Source: an uncultured Pelagibacteraceae bacterium
Lineage (GTDB): Bacteria > Pseudomonadota > Alphaproteobacteria > Pelagibacterales > Pelagibacteraceae
Assembly (NCBI GenBank): GCA_902579985.1
Contig: CACHIV010000003.1
Location: 1 to 64,000 of the forward strand
Length of the DNA: 64,000 nucleotides
Direction of reading: 5' to 3'
The translations under genes were made by a program, and so were the position numbers. Numbering within the stretch: the first letter of the stretch is position 1; the number at the start of each line of letters is the position of its first letter. The notes under the pieces are model-generated. The model did no database searches and was not told where the DNA came from. It was given only the letters and a program-made list of their open reading frames with translations. Below, piece by piece: positions 17,841 through 26,226 of the stretch.

Positions 17841-18029
17841 ACTTAAGAGGCAACTCTTAACTGGCCAGCCAGGGAAAGGTCGAGAGACTCAAGCCTGGAG
17901 GGCAGAAAACCTCATAAAGCAGCGCTAAACATGTGGGGTGGTCGGTTCGGCGGTAGCGACTACAACGACGAGCCATAAAAATTCTGGTCTTTACACTGTA
18001 AAAAGTGTGAAGATACAGAATTTTTTTTT
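17841..18029 (+). ncRNA. Unidentified structured small RNA
   Basis: About 140 nt of unusually G+C-rich sequence in a very A+T-rich setting, without a convincing ORF. Local stems: TTAAGAG/CTCTTAA closed by a GCAA tetraloop (17843-17860); CCAGG/CCTGG (17869-17898) enclosing GGTC/GACT with a GAGA tetraloop; GTAG/CTAC near 17953-17962 inside GGTTCG/CGAGCC. A longer-range pairing of 17859-17870 with 17937-17947 is possible. The unit ends in a strong intrinsic terminator. It lacks the marks of SRP RNA, RNase P RNA, 5S rRNA and the T-arm of tmRNA. A 15-codon frame from ATG 17931 is probably fortuitous. Confidence 0.6.
17981..18029 (+). terminator. Strong intrinsic terminator ending the structured RNA
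   Basis: Arms ATTCTG (17981-17986) and CAGAAT (18016-18021) enclose TCTTTACACT (17988-17997) pairing with AGTGTGAAGA (18004-18013) with one G-U pair, around loop GTAAAA, followed by nine T. The T run ends at the base before the ogt start codon. Confidence 0.85.
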
Positions 18030-18308
18030 ATGTCTAAGCTTTCTGGAACAAAATTTCAATTAAAAGTCTGGAAATATCTTAAAACTATCCCCAAAGGTAA
18101 GGTTAAAAGCTATAAACAAATTGCAATTGCAATAAAAAGTCCTAAATCGGCTCGAGCAGTAGCTAATGCTTGTGCTAAAAACCCATATCCTCCTGAAATA
18201 CCATGTCATAGGGTGATTAGATCAGATGGAGGCCTTGGAGGCTACTCTTGTAAAGGTGGAGTTAAAAAAAAGCTTAGATTGCTTAGATCAGAAAAAGTAG
18301 CAATTTAG
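18030..18308 (+). CDS. ogt: Methylated-DNA--protein-cysteine methyltransferase
   Basis: A 92-aa protein equal to the C-terminal alkyltransferase domain of Ogt/Ada, without the usual N-terminal ribonuclease-like domain. The acceptor is Cys59 in EIPCHRV, so it is a true transferase rather than an ATL (which has Trp). The helix-turn-helix segment KSYKQIAIAI and Asn/Arg ARAVANA are present. ATG 18030 is required to keep the GTKFQLKVW strand, yet it directly follows the terminator T run with no Shine-Dalgarno, suggesting leaderless translation or read-through expression. Confidence 0.88.
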   Translation: MSKLSGTKFQLKVWKYLKTIPKGKVKSYKQIAIAIKSPKSARAVANACAKNPYPPEIPCHRVIRSDGGLGGYSCKGGVKKKLRLLRSEKVAI

Positions 18309-18748
18309 ACTTTTTTTAGTGTCTTTTCAGCTTAAAAATAATAATAAAATCAACATTTTTTGATCATTTTATCTATTTTATAAATAAATAGTATAATTCA
18401 CCCTTCAGTTGTACCATATATGAACCTATACTTAAAATTGACCCCTATATGGACGTTTAAATGGTATATTCAATTAGTGCATTGCTCTAGTATTTTACTA
18501 TATCAACACTTTAAGACTACCCTATTTTTAGACAATTTTCATAATCTTTATGATATAAAACTCTTAATTTTAAACGATTTTTAATTATTTTTAATAACTA
18601 GACTAAAATTTAAAATTTTTTTTAAATAATTATAATTTATAATCAGATTTTAATATATTTTATAATATATAAAAAATTCAACAATTACAATAATTTATAT
18701 ATAATACTTAAAGTAATACTTTATATATTGGTAAACAAATAGTACCTA
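18309..18748. other. 440-bp gene-free, very A+T-rich spacer
   Basis: No ORF with recognisable features, tRNA, or strong terminator is visible. It holds scattered short inverted repeats (for example CCATATA at about 18415 and TATATGG about 30 nt later, and a TATATAATACTT/AAGTA-rich repeat near 18695-18725). It is the longest stretch without a gene in the window, unusual where most spacers are under 10 nt. Confidence 0.6.
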
Positions 18749-19600
18749 TTATTTAATCTTTTTAAACAAGTTTTCACGTCTAGAGATATAGATACCACTT
18801 AATACAATTATGAATAAGCCTAAAAAAGTCCAATTATCAGGAAAATCACTAAAGAAATAATAGCCTATAATGATATTAGTTATAATCTCAAAATAACTAA
18901 ATGGAGCTAATTTAGAGGCATCAGCATATTTAAGAGATAATATTAAAAATAAATGACCTATGCAGGCAAATACACCAATAGCTGCCATCATTGACCACTG
19001 GTTTAGTGTCGGTTTAACCCAAACAAATGGCATTACTGTGGAAATGATAATGGCCCCTACTACACCGGTTAATAATAAAGTTAATAAAGGATTATCTGAG
19101 GTACTTAATTTACGAGTTATAATTAAATAAAAGCCGTACAATATTCCAGTTCCTAGAGCAGCTAAGCTTGCTAAATTAATTTCTACAAAACCAGGCCTTA
19201 TAACTATAAGAGAACCTATAAAACCAATAATTACAGCAGACCATCTTTTAAAACCCACCTTCTCACCTAAAAAAATTGGAGAAAAAGCAGTAACTACTAA
19301 AGGAGCAACAAAAGCCAATGTTAATGCTTTTGCTAAAGAAATTACTGAAATTGCATAAAAGAAACAAATATTTGCAGTTAAAAGAATTAAACCTCTTATA
19401 AATTGTAGCTTAGGTTTGTTAGTCCAAACAAGGTTTTTTCGAAAAAAGAAAAACATAATTGGTAAAGTAAAAGCTACTGTAAAAAAATATCTGGCCCATG
19501 TAATTTGTAATACAGGAAGATTTACACTTAAGTATTTTGCAAATCCATCCATTATAGGAAGCATTACCCAAGCTAGTAAATTAAAAATTATAGCCTTCAT
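18749..19600 (-). CDS. EamA/RhaT-type drug/metabolite transporter
   Basis: A 283-aa inner-membrane protein with about ten spans in two EamA repeats. The first repeat ends near SLAKALTLAFVAPLVVTAFSPIFLGEKVGFKRWSAV (helix 3-4 and the conserved LGE motif, seen as FLGEKV), and the second near SYFEIITNIIIGYYFFSDFPD. Family members export amino acids, nucleotides or drugs; substrate unknown. It lies 18 nt downstream of the AEC transporter gene, same strand. Confidence 0.88.
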   Translation of the reverse strand: MKAIIFNLLAWVMLPIMDGFAKYLSVNLPVLQITWARYFFTVAFTLPIMFFFFRKNLVWTNKPKLQFIRGLILLTANICFFYAISVISLAKALTLAFVAPLVVTAFSPIFLGEKVGFKRWSAVIIGFIGSLIVIRPGFVEINLASLAALGTGILYGFYLIITRKLSTSDNPLLTLLLTGVVGAIIISTVMPFVWVKPTLNQWSMMAAIGVFACIGHLFLILSLKYADASKLAPFSYFEIITNIIIGYYFFSDFPDNWTFLGLFIIVLSGIYISRRENLFKKIK

Positions 19601-19618
19601 TAACTAAAAGAATATAGA

Positions 19619-20521
19619 TTAATTAAAGTATTTTAAAGCAAAGAATACAACGATTGGAATTGTTAAAAAAGACATTAAGGTTGACACAACAATTGTACTT
19701 GCAACACTATCAATTATCTTTTTTGGTGAATAAATAGATGCAACTAAGTAATTAAGGACTGCGCTAGGCATAGAACATTGAATAAGTAAAACACCCGCTG
19801 CAAAACCATTTAAATTAAAATAATAAATTAATAAAAGCCCAATAATCGGACCAAATATCATTCTAGTAAGAGATGCTACTATAGCTTTGTAAAATGAAAA
19901 AACTTTCAACCTGATTAAAGCAATACCTAAAGACATTAAGATTAAGAAAATGGTAGCGAACATTAACCATTCAGTAGTATTTATGATAACGGTAGGTAAA
20001 GTTATGTCATTATAAAGTATAAAAGCAGATAATATTATAGCGTAGAAAGGAGGATTTTTTAATATTACATTAAGATTGAACTTTCTATCAGCAAGAAATA
20101 CACCAATAGTAAAATGGAATAAAATTATAATAGAAGTAATTGAAGCAGAAACACCAAGACCTTCAGTACCATAAGCAAATAGACAAATAGGAATACCCAT
20201 ATTACCTGTATTTGGCAAAATTAAAGGAGGAAGTTCTCTTATAATATCTTTTGTTTTTAAAAAAAAAAGTGTTGGAATACCAACTAATGCAAAAGCAATT
20301 ATTGCTAATAAATAATACCAAAAATAGTCTTTAAATATATCAAAGGTTATACCTGTTGACGTCACTGCGTAAATAATCATTGAGGGTGTACCTATATTTG
20401 CAGCAAAATTGGTAATAAATGTGGTATCTATTTTAGGATTTTTTTTACCTAAAAAATATCCAATTCCAATTACAAAAAAAACCGGAAACAAAACCTCAAA
20501 AAGTTTTATATAAATTTCCAT
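19619..20521 (-). CDS. AEC family transporter
   Basis: A 300-aa membrane protein of the auxin-efflux-carrier family with about ten spans. Family features include IGIGYFLGKKNPKID at the N terminus, the crossover segment ILPNTGNMGIPICLFAYG, and CSMPSAVLNYLVASIY in the second half. AEC proteins move organic acids such as malate or malonate; the substrate here is unknown. It abuts the hom start codon with no spacer, so it is probably transcribed with hom and argC. Confidence 0.88.
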   Translation of the reverse strand: MEIYIKLFEVLFPVFFVIGIGYFLGKKNPKIDTTFITNFAANIGTPSMIIYAVTSTGITFDIFKDYFWYYLLAIIAFALVGIPTLFFLKTKDIIRELPPLILPNTGNMGIPICLFAYGTEGLGVSASITSIIILFHFTIGVFLADRKFNLNVILKNPPFYAIILSAFILYNDITLPTVIINTTEWLMFATIFLILMSLGIALIRLKVFSFYKAIVASLTRMIFGPIIGLLLIYYFNLNGFAAGVLLIQCSMPSAVLNYLVASIYSPKKIIDSVASTIVVSTLMSFLTIPIVVFFALKYFN

Positions 20522-21814
20522 TTAATTATAGAGTCTAATTAAAGTTGGAAATTTAAGAATATTATTGTTTTTTTTAAAAATTGATAAACAATTTTTTGCA
20601 TTTATTTCAGTAGTTTTATGAGTAATTATTATAATTGTAGCTTTATTGTTTTTCTTATCTGGTGTTTGAATTATTCTTTTCACTGAAATCTTATATTTAG
20701 CTAAACGATTCGTTATAGAAGATAAAACGCCAGGTTTATCCTTAACTTCAAATCGTAAATATAATGAATTTGTATAATTATTATTATTAAAAGGTTTTAC
20801 TTTTTTTCTTTTTAAAGTTGGTATACCAAACGGTTTTTTAATATTTCCTCGTAAAATAGACAATAAATCAGATAATAAGGATGAAGAAGTTGGACCGGGA
20901 CCTGCTCCCTCACCTTGTAAAACATTTTCTCCAACTGGTTTTCCGTGCATTATAACAGCATTCATTACACCATTAACATTACCTATATATGAATCTTTAC
21001 TTACTAAACATGGATGAACTGTTTCAAATAGTTTATTATTAATCATTTCAGAAATTCCTAATAATTTAATTCTTAAATTGAGCTGATTAGCTATCTTAAT
21101 GTCTTTTAGATCAATGTTGTCAATTCCTTCCATAATGCATTTATGTTTTGAGATTTTATTATTAAAAGCTAATGCTGATAAAATTCTAACTTTTGCAAAA
21201 GCATCAAAACCGTTTAAGTCAAGTTTAGGATTAATTGGTTCTGCGTATCCTAATCGTTGTGCTTTTTCTAAAACTTTATTAAAATTTTCATTAGTATCTT
21301 CCATTTCAGTAAGAATATAATTAGTCGTACCATTTAGTATTCCATAAACTTTATTAATTTGATTAGTCGCTAGGCCTTCTTTAATTGTTCTAAGAATAGG
21401 TATGCCTCCTGCTACAGATGCTTCAAACTCTAAATTAACTTTATTTTTTTCAGCTAATCCTGAGAGATAATCACCATGTTTTGCTATTAAAGCTTTATTT
21501 GGAGTTATTACATGTATTCGATTTTTTAAAGCTGTTTCAACAATTTTTTTAGAGATGCCATCAGACATACCTATTATTTCAAATAATATATCAATTTTTT
21601 TTTCTTTAAAGATTTTTAGTGGATTTGAATAAAATATTCTTTTATTAATTCTAAAACGTCTTTTTTTATTTTTATTTTTTGCTGAAATAGCTACTATTCT
21701 AATTTTTTTTCCAGTTTTTAACTCAATTTCATCTTTTTTTCTATTTAGTTCATTTAACAAATAAATGCCAATTTGACCTAAACCTACAACAGCAATATTT
21801 ATTATATTATTCAT
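20522..21814 (-). CDS. hom: Homoserine dehydrogenase
   Basis: A 430-aa enzyme reducing aspartate semialdehyde to homoserine, the branch point to threonine and methionine. NAD(P) motif GLGQIG at about 11-16; catalytic domain with GILNGTTNYILTEM and PKLDLNGFDAFAK; C-terminal ACT domain from about 350 (RFEVKDKPGVLSSITNRLAK) for feedback by an amino acid. It overlaps the small lipoprotein gene upstream by 8 nt. Its product feeds the O-acetylhomoserine sulfhydrylases found 3-5 kb away. Confidence 0.96.
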   Translation of the reverse strand: MNNIINIAVVGLGQIGIYLLNELNRKKDEIELKTGKKIRIVAISAKNKNKKRRFRINKRIFYSNPLKIFKEKKIDILFEIIGMSDGISKKIVETALKNRIHVITPNKALIAKHGDYLSGLAEKNKVNLEFEASVAGGIPILRTIKEGLATNQINKVYGILNGTTNYILTEMEDTNENFNKVLEKAQRLGYAEPINPKLDLNGFDAFAKVRILSALAFNNKISKHKCIMEGIDNIDLKDIKIANQLNLRIKLLGISEMINNKLFETVHPCLVSKDSYIGNVNGVMNAVIMHGKPVGENVLQGEGAGPGPTSSSLLSDLLSILRGNIKKPFGIPTLKRKKVKPFNNNNYTNSLYLRFEVKDKPGVLSSITNRLAKYKISVKRIIQTPDKKNNKATIIIITHKTTEINAKNCLSIFKKNNNILKFPTLIRLYN

Positions 21815-21983
21815 TTATATTTGGATAAGGAGTTTTTTTGATATATTCAATCAAACTTCTTTTAAATTCATCAAAACTTAAATCATTATTGAAACTTTGT
21901 AATATATCATTTGAATTAGTTGTTGTAGAATTGTAATTGCTACAAGAACTTAAAATAAGCAAAACTATTATCCTTTTAATCAT
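21807..21983 (-). CDS. Small lipoprotein (58 aa)
   Basis: Between argC and hom the minus strand reads ATG 21983 to TAA 21807, 58 aa. The N terminus MIKRIIVLLILSSC is a signal peptide with lipobox LSSC, so Cys14 would be lipidated; the mature part is a short Ser/Asn/Thr-rich linker, then a likely helix DLSFDEFKRSLIEYIKK. The start overlaps the argC stop (ATGA) and the end overlaps the hom start by 8 nt, the signature of a genuine, coupled gene. Function unknown; no family recognised. Confidence 0.75.
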   Translation of the reverse strand: MIKRIIVLLILSSCSNYNSTTTNSNDILQSFNNDLSFDEFKRSLIEYIKKTPYPNINE

Positions 21984-22999
21984 AAACCTTTATCAACGGG
22001 AAAATTAAATTTAATATTCATATTTTGTATTGCTTGACCTGCACCACCTTTAATCAAATTATCAATCGCCGATAATATTATAACTTTATTTTTATACTTA
22101 GTTTCACAAATAGATATATGACAATTATTTGTATTAATCACATCATTTGTGCTTATTAATGAGTTATTTTTTAAAATTTTTATAAATTTATTTTTAAAAT
22201 ATCCTTTTTTTAAAGTATTTTCTAATTTTTTTGGAGAAATACCTGGCTTAAGGTCAATATAAATTGTACTTAATATTCCTCTAAACATAGGTGATAAATG
22301 TGGAGTAAAAGTAAATATAATTTTTTTTTTAGTATATTTATTTATTTCTTGTTGAATTTCTGAATTGTGTCTATGAAAACCCACACCATAAGCACTTAAA
22401 GAATTATAAAGATTTTTATTTTTATATTTTTTATGTACTCCTCTTCCAGCGCCAGAAAAACCTGATTTTGAGTCAATAATTATATTATTTTTTTTAATCA
22501 AGTTTTTTTTAATCAAAGGTATAAGAGGTAATAATATAGATGTTGGATAACAACCAGGACAACTTATAATGTTATAGTCTTTAATCTTATCACCATTAAT
22601 TTCAGGTAAAGAATAAATAGATTTTTTTATATTCTTAATTGATTTGTGTTTTTTTTTATACCATTTTAGATAATCAGAAGAATTATCTAATCTAAAATCA
22701 GCAGCTAAATCTATTAAAGTATTTTTTTCCGATAAATTATTTGATATATTTTGAGCTTGTCCATTGGGCAATGCTGTAAATATTATATCTACATTCTCTA
22801 AATAAGATCTTTTGAATTTAGAAATTCTAGGTAGTTTTATTTTATTTAATGATTTATCATAAAAAGAAATTTTTTTTCCGACAGACGAATTTCCACAAAG
22901 ATATTTAATATTAACACCTTTATGTTTCACTAGTAATTTTACTAGTTGTATTCCTATGTAACCATTAGATCCGGCAATTAAAACATTAAGCTTGGACAT
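21980..22999 (-). CDS. argC: N-acetyl-gamma-glutamyl-phosphate reductase
   Basis: A 339-aa enzyme for the third step of arginine synthesis. N-terminal Rossmann motif AGSNGYIGIQL; active-site Cys in ISCPGCYPTS (about 147); GFSGAGRG and the C-terminal NLIKGGAGQAIQNMN are typical of the long-chain ArgC family. It lies 33 nt after rpsI on the same strand, the classical alphaproteobacterial rplM-rpsI-argC order, and its TGA overlaps the ATG of the small lipoprotein gene. Confidence 0.96.
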   Translation of the reverse strand: MSKLNVLIAGSNGYIGIQLVKLLVKHKGVNIKYLCGNSSVGKKISFYDKSLNKIKLPRISKFKRSYLENVDIIFTALPNGQAQNISNNLSEKNTLIDLAADFRLDNSSDYLKWYKKKHKSIKNIKKSIYSLPEINGDKIKDYNIISCPGCYPTSILLPLIPLIKKNLIKKNNIIIDSKSGFSGAGRGVHKKYKNKNLYNSLSAYGVGFHRHNSEIQQEINKYTKKKIIFTFTPHLSPMFRGILSTIYIDLKPGISPKKLENTLKKGYFKNKFIKILKNNSLISTNDVINTNNCHISICETKYKNKVIILSAIDNLIKGGAGQAIQNMNIKFNFPVDKGL

Positions 23000-23032
23000 T
23001 TTTTATTATAACAGTTTATAACTAAAAAAAAA

Positions 23033-23473
23033 TTATCTTTTTGAAAATTGAAAGCTTCGTCTTGCTTTTTTTCGACCAGGTTTTTTTCTTTCAACTGATC
23101 TTGAGTCTCTGGTATTAAGTTTTTCAGTTTTTAATGTAGATTTTAATTCAGGGTCAAATTGAATTAAAGCTTTTGAAATTCCATGAACCATAGCTCCAGC
23201 CTGACCTGTATGGCCACCACCAGATACTTTACATCTAACGTCATAATTTGTTGATTGATTAATTACTTCAAATGGTCTCGTAATTAGCATTTTATGAGTA
23301 CTATTAGTAAAATATTCATCCATAAGTTTTCCATTCACATAAATTTTTCCAGAACCTTTCTTAACCCAAATTTTTGCAATAGATTTTTTTCTTCTGCCTG
23401 TAGCGTATTTACTATCTTTAAAATCTAATTTAATTTTTGATTTCTTTTCAGCTATTTTGTTTGTGGCTTCCAT
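23033..23473 (-). CDS. rpsI: 30S ribosomal protein S9
   Basis: A 146-aa S9 protein: an N-terminal lysine-rich extension, then ATGRRKKSIAKIWVKKGSG, the VSGGGHTGQAGAMVHGISKAL core, and the highly basic tail GRKKARRSFQFSKR that reaches the tRNA P-site. It starts one base after the rplM stop, the universal L13-S9 pair. Confidence 0.98.
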   Translation of the reverse strand: MEATNKIAEKKSKIKLDFKDSKYATGRRKKSIAKIWVKKGSGKIYVNGKLMDEYFTNSTHKMLITRPFEVINQSTNYDVRCKVSGGGHTGQAGAMVHGISKALIQFDPELKSTLKTEKLNTRDSRSVERKKPGRKKARRSFQFSKR

Positions 23474-23474
23474 A

Positions 23475-23936
23475 TCAATTTCTTATTAAATTTTTACTAT
23501 TTAATTTACCTAAATCTAATGGTTTAGGATTTTGAGCTGTATGTGGATGATTTTCACCCGTATAAATTTTAACTTTAGTTAATTGTTTTTTACCAAGTAC
23601 TCCTCCGGGTAACATTCTCTTAATTGCTAACTTTAAAAATTCATCAGGTTTATCTTTTTTAAGAAATTTTTCTGGAGTCATTTCTTTTATTCCGCCAGGA
23701 TATCCAGTATGTCTGTAATATTTTTTATCAGTATATTTTTTACCAGTAAACTTTATATGTTCGGCATTCTTAACAATGACAAAATCACCATCATCCATAT
23801 GAGGTGTATAAGTGGTTTTATTTTTTCCTCTTATAATCAATGCAATAATAGATGCTAACCTTCCAACAACTGCATTTTTAGCATCAATCTCATACCAAGA
23901 TGATGTAATTTGGTCTTTTTTTAAGAATTTAGCCAT
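23475..23936 (-). CDS. rplM: 50S ribosomal protein L13
   Basis: A 153-aa L13 protein with WYEIDAKNAVVGRLAS near the N terminus, the GDFVIVKNAEHIKFTGKK segment, the YRHTGYPGG motif and the MLPGG...KKQL segment. It leads the rplM-rpsI-argC group and is read from a promoter that interlocks with that of the divergent metY gene. Confidence 0.98.
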   Translation of the reverse strand: MAKFLKKDQITSSWYEIDAKNAVVGRLASIIALIIRGKNKTTYTPHMDDGDFVIVKNAEHIKFTGKKYTDKKYYRHTGYPGGIKEMTPEKFLKKDKPDEFLKLAIKRMLPGGVLGKKQLTKVKIYTGENHPHTAQNPKPLDLGKLNSKNLIRN

Positions 23937-23967
23937 AGTGCGTGGATTAATACTATAAATGCTTATA

Positions 23968-23996
23968 TTGTCAATTTATTATATTTTGACTATAAA
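23968..23996. promoter_or_regulatory. Interlocked divergent promoters of rplM (-) and metY1 (+)
   Basis: On the plus strand TTGTCA (23968-23973), 17-nt spacer and TATAAA (23991-23996) point to metY1. On the minus strand TTGACA (23975-23970) and a -10 like TATTAA about 16 nt further (near 23948-23953) point to rplM. The two -35 boxes overlap by four bases, so the polymerases must compete for the same site. Confidence 0.6.
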
Positions 23997-24038
23997 TGTT
24001 AGTTCTTTCAATAAATTAATAATTTTAGGGAGTTTTAT

Positions 24039-25370
24039 ATGAGTGATAAAAAGAAAACTACAAATCCAAATACTTACAAATTTGATACTTTAAGTTTACA
24101 TGCTGGTTATCAACCACATAAAAATGCTGGGTCAAGACAAGTTCCAATTTACCAAACAACATCATATTTATTTGATGATGTTGATCATGCTGCAGCCCTA
24201 TTTAATTTAGAAAGAGGCGGACATATCTATAGTAGAATTTCAAATCCTACAGTTGGTGTCTTAGAAGAAAGAGTAGCTTCTCTTGAAGGTGGTACTGCTG
24301 CTCTAGCTACATCTTCAGGTATGAGTGCAATATTTTTAACTGTAATGACTTTATGTGAAGCTGGTGATCATTTAGTTGTTTCATCTCAATTATACGGAGG
24401 TACTGTAAATTTATTTAGACTTACTTTACCGAAATTTGGTATTAAATGTACATTTGTTAAACCTAGAGATACAGAAGGTTTTAAAAAAGCAATTCAAAAA
24501 AATACTAAAGGTATTTTTGGTGAACTAGTTGGTAATCCTGGAAATGAAATTATGAATATGCCTGAAATTGCCAAAATTGCTCATGATGCAGGAATACCTT
24601 TAATGGTTGATGCAACTTATCAAACTCCTTATCTATGTAAACCATTCGAACATGGTGCTGATATTGTAATACATTCATTAACTAAATGGATGGCTGGTCA
24701 CGGCTCATCTATGGCAGGTATTTTAGTTGAAGGTGGAAAATTCGATTGGATGCAAAACGATAAATTTCCTACAATGACAAAACCATATGAAGGTTATCAT
24801 GGTTTATCTTTTGCAGAAGAATTTGGACCGACTGCATTTACTATGAAAGCTAGAGCTGAAGGTATGAGAGATTTTGGTCCTTGTTTAAGTCCTCAAAATG
24901 CATGGAATGTACTACAAGGTATAGAGACTCTATCTGTGAGAATGAAAAAACATTGCTCAAATGCTGAAGAAATGGTTAAATATCTATTAGATCATAAAAG
25001 TGTTGCTTGGGTTTCACATCCTAGTGTTCCAGATCATCCTGATCATGAATTGGCAAAAAAGCTTTTACCTAATGGACGAGGATCAATGATAGCATTTGGG
25101 ATTAAAGGAGGGAAAGATGCAGGTGTTGCTTTTATAAATAATGTTAAACTAGCTTCTCATCTTGCTAATGTAGGAGATACAAGAACTTTAGTTATTCATC
25201 CAGCTTCTGGAACTCATTCACAAATGGATGAAGCTACTTTAAAATTTGCAGGTTTATCACATGACATGATAAGATTGTCTGTTGGTATTGAAGATATAAA
25301 TGATATTAAAAATGATTTTGAAATTGGTTTTAGAGCAGCTATAAAACCAAGACTTGTTTCAAATCAATGA
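24039..25370 (+). CDS. O-acetylhomoserine sulfhydrylase-type enzyme (paralogue 1)
   Basis: A 443-aa Cys/Met-metabolism PLP enzyme of the MetY/Met25 group. The Schiff-base lysine is about K216 in IHSLTKWMAGHG; the N-terminal SLHAGYQPHKNAGSRQVPIYQTTS-type opening and the C-terminal THSQMDEATLKFAG segment (long form, about 430 aa) fit O-acetylhomoserine aminocarboxypropyltransferase, which builds homocysteine or methionine from a reduced sulfur source. A ribosome site (GGGAG) lies 8 nt upstream. There is no riboswitch in its about 35-nt leader. It overlaps the following hydrolase by 4 nt. Confidence 0.9.
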   Translation: MSDKKKTTNPNTYKFDTLSLHAGYQPHKNAGSRQVPIYQTTSYLFDDVDHAAALFNLERGGHIYSRISNPTVGVLEERVASLEGGTAALATSSGMSAIFLTVMTLCEAGDHLVVSSQLYGGTVNLFRLTLPKFGIKCTFVKPRDTEGFKKAIQKNTKGIFGELVGNPGNEIMNMPEIAKIAHDAGIPLMVDATYQTPYLCKPFEHGADIVIHSLTKWMAGHGSSMAGILVEGGKFDWMQNDKFPTMTKPYEGYHGLSFAEEFGPTAFTMKARAEGMRDFGPCLSPQNAWNVLQGIETLSVRMKKHCSNAEEMVKYLLDHKSVAWVSHPSVPDHPDHELAKKLLPNGRGSMIAFGIKGGKDAGVAFINNVKLASHLANVGDTRTLVIHPASGTHSQMDEATLKFAGLSHDMIRLSVGIEDINDIKNDFEIGFRAAIKPRLVSNQ

Positions 25371-26185
25371 AGTTTAAAGTAAATAATGAAGAAGTATATG
25401 CCTCAACAGGTGGTAGACCTTTTGATAAAAATAAACCTTTAATTATTTTTGTACACGGTAGTGGATTAACCCATATGACTTGGGTTCTTCAAACTAGGTA
25501 TTTTGCATTTCATGGTTATAGTGTATTAGCTCTAGATATGCCAGGCCACGGGTTATCAGGTGGTAAGAGTTTAAAATCAATTGAAGATATGGCTGATTGG
25601 ATAAAAGCTGTTATCGATGCTGTTGATTATAAAGAAGCTTCTCTAGTTGGACATTCTCAGGGCTGTTTAGTAACGATAGAGTGTACATCTAGATACCCCG
25701 ATAAGATCAAAACATTAAGTTTAATGGGAGGTGCTGGAGCCATTCCTATGAATCCTGAATTACTATCATTAGCAGAAAATAATGATCCAAAAGCTGTTGA
25801 TTTAATGATGGATTGGGCTCACGGACCTGCAGGTCATTTTGGTGGTCACCCCGTTCCAGGATTATATCATATAAATACTGGTGGTATGTTAGCTAAGTCA
25901 AGAACAATTAAAGATACACTTGGTGTCGATTTTCGTGCATGTGATAATTATAAAAATGGTTTTGAAGCAGCAAAAAAAATAAAAATCCCTACATTGTCAA
26001 TACTCGCTACAGACGATAAAATGTGTCCTGTTAAAGAAGGTAAAAAATTGGCTGATTTAATTGAAGGAAGTAAAGTTGATATTATTGATAACTGTGGTCA
26101 TATGATGTTATTAGAAGAAGCTGATAGAGTTTTAAAAGTATTAAAGAAATTTATAACTACAAATTACCCTTCTAAGTTTAAATAA
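25367..26185 (+). CDS. Alpha/beta-fold hydrolase
   Basis: A 272-aa hydrolase with the oxyanion motif VHGSG (29-33), nucleophile Ser97 in LVGHSQGC, an acidic residue in LATDDKMCP and His in NCGHMMLLEE, i.e. a complete triad. It is not MetX: homoserine O-acetyltransferases are longer and use GGS(M/L)GG. Its start overlaps the metY1 stop by 4 nt (ATGA), so a role linked to sulfur or acyl-homoserine chemistry is plausible but unproven. A transport-linked ester or thioester substrate cannot be excluded. Confidence 0.82.
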   Translation: MKFKVNNEEVYASTGGRPFDKNKPLIIFVHGSGLTHMTWVLQTRYFAFHGYSVLALDMPGHGLSGGKSLKSIEDMADWIKAVIDAVDYKEASLVGHSQGCLVTIECTSRYPDKIKTLSLMGGAGAIPMNPELLSLAENNDPKAVDLMMDWAHGPAGHFGGHPVPGLYHINTGGMLAKSRTIKDTLGVDFRACDNYKNGFEAAKKIKIPTLSILATDDKMCPVKEGKKLADLIEGSKVDIIDNCGHMMLLEEADRVLKVLKKFITTNYPSKFK

Positions 26186-26197
26186 AAATTTTTTTTA

Positions 26198-26226
26198 TTG
26201 ACAATTATTAGTATTTATTAAATACT
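26198..26226 (+). promoter_or_regulatory. Promoter of metY2 leader
   Basis: Perfect TTGACA at 26198-26203, 17-nt spacer, and AATACT at 26221-26226. The expected start is about 26232-26234, exactly at the first stem of the SAM-II aptamer. The A/T-rich palindrome 26206-26230 covers the spacer, -10 box and start. Confidence 0.65.

Noticed and set aside
17931..17978. A 15-codon frame beginning MWGGRFGG inside the structured RNA
   Set aside because: The start resembles the N terminus of argininosuccinate lyase, but it is too short, has no ribosome site, and lies within paired RNA; probably chance.
17841..18029. tmRNA (ssrA), SRP RNA or RNase P RNA
   Set aside because: smpB implies a tmRNA exists, but this RNA has no T-arm, no acceptor CCA and no tag ending in AA; it also lacks the GGAAG core of SRP RNA and the conserved P4 sequences of RNase P RNA.
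17749..18748. Replication origin (oriC)
   Set aside because: Only two DnaA-like boxes and an A+T-rich stretch; no dnaA, hemE, parAB or gidAB nearby and no clear strand switch.
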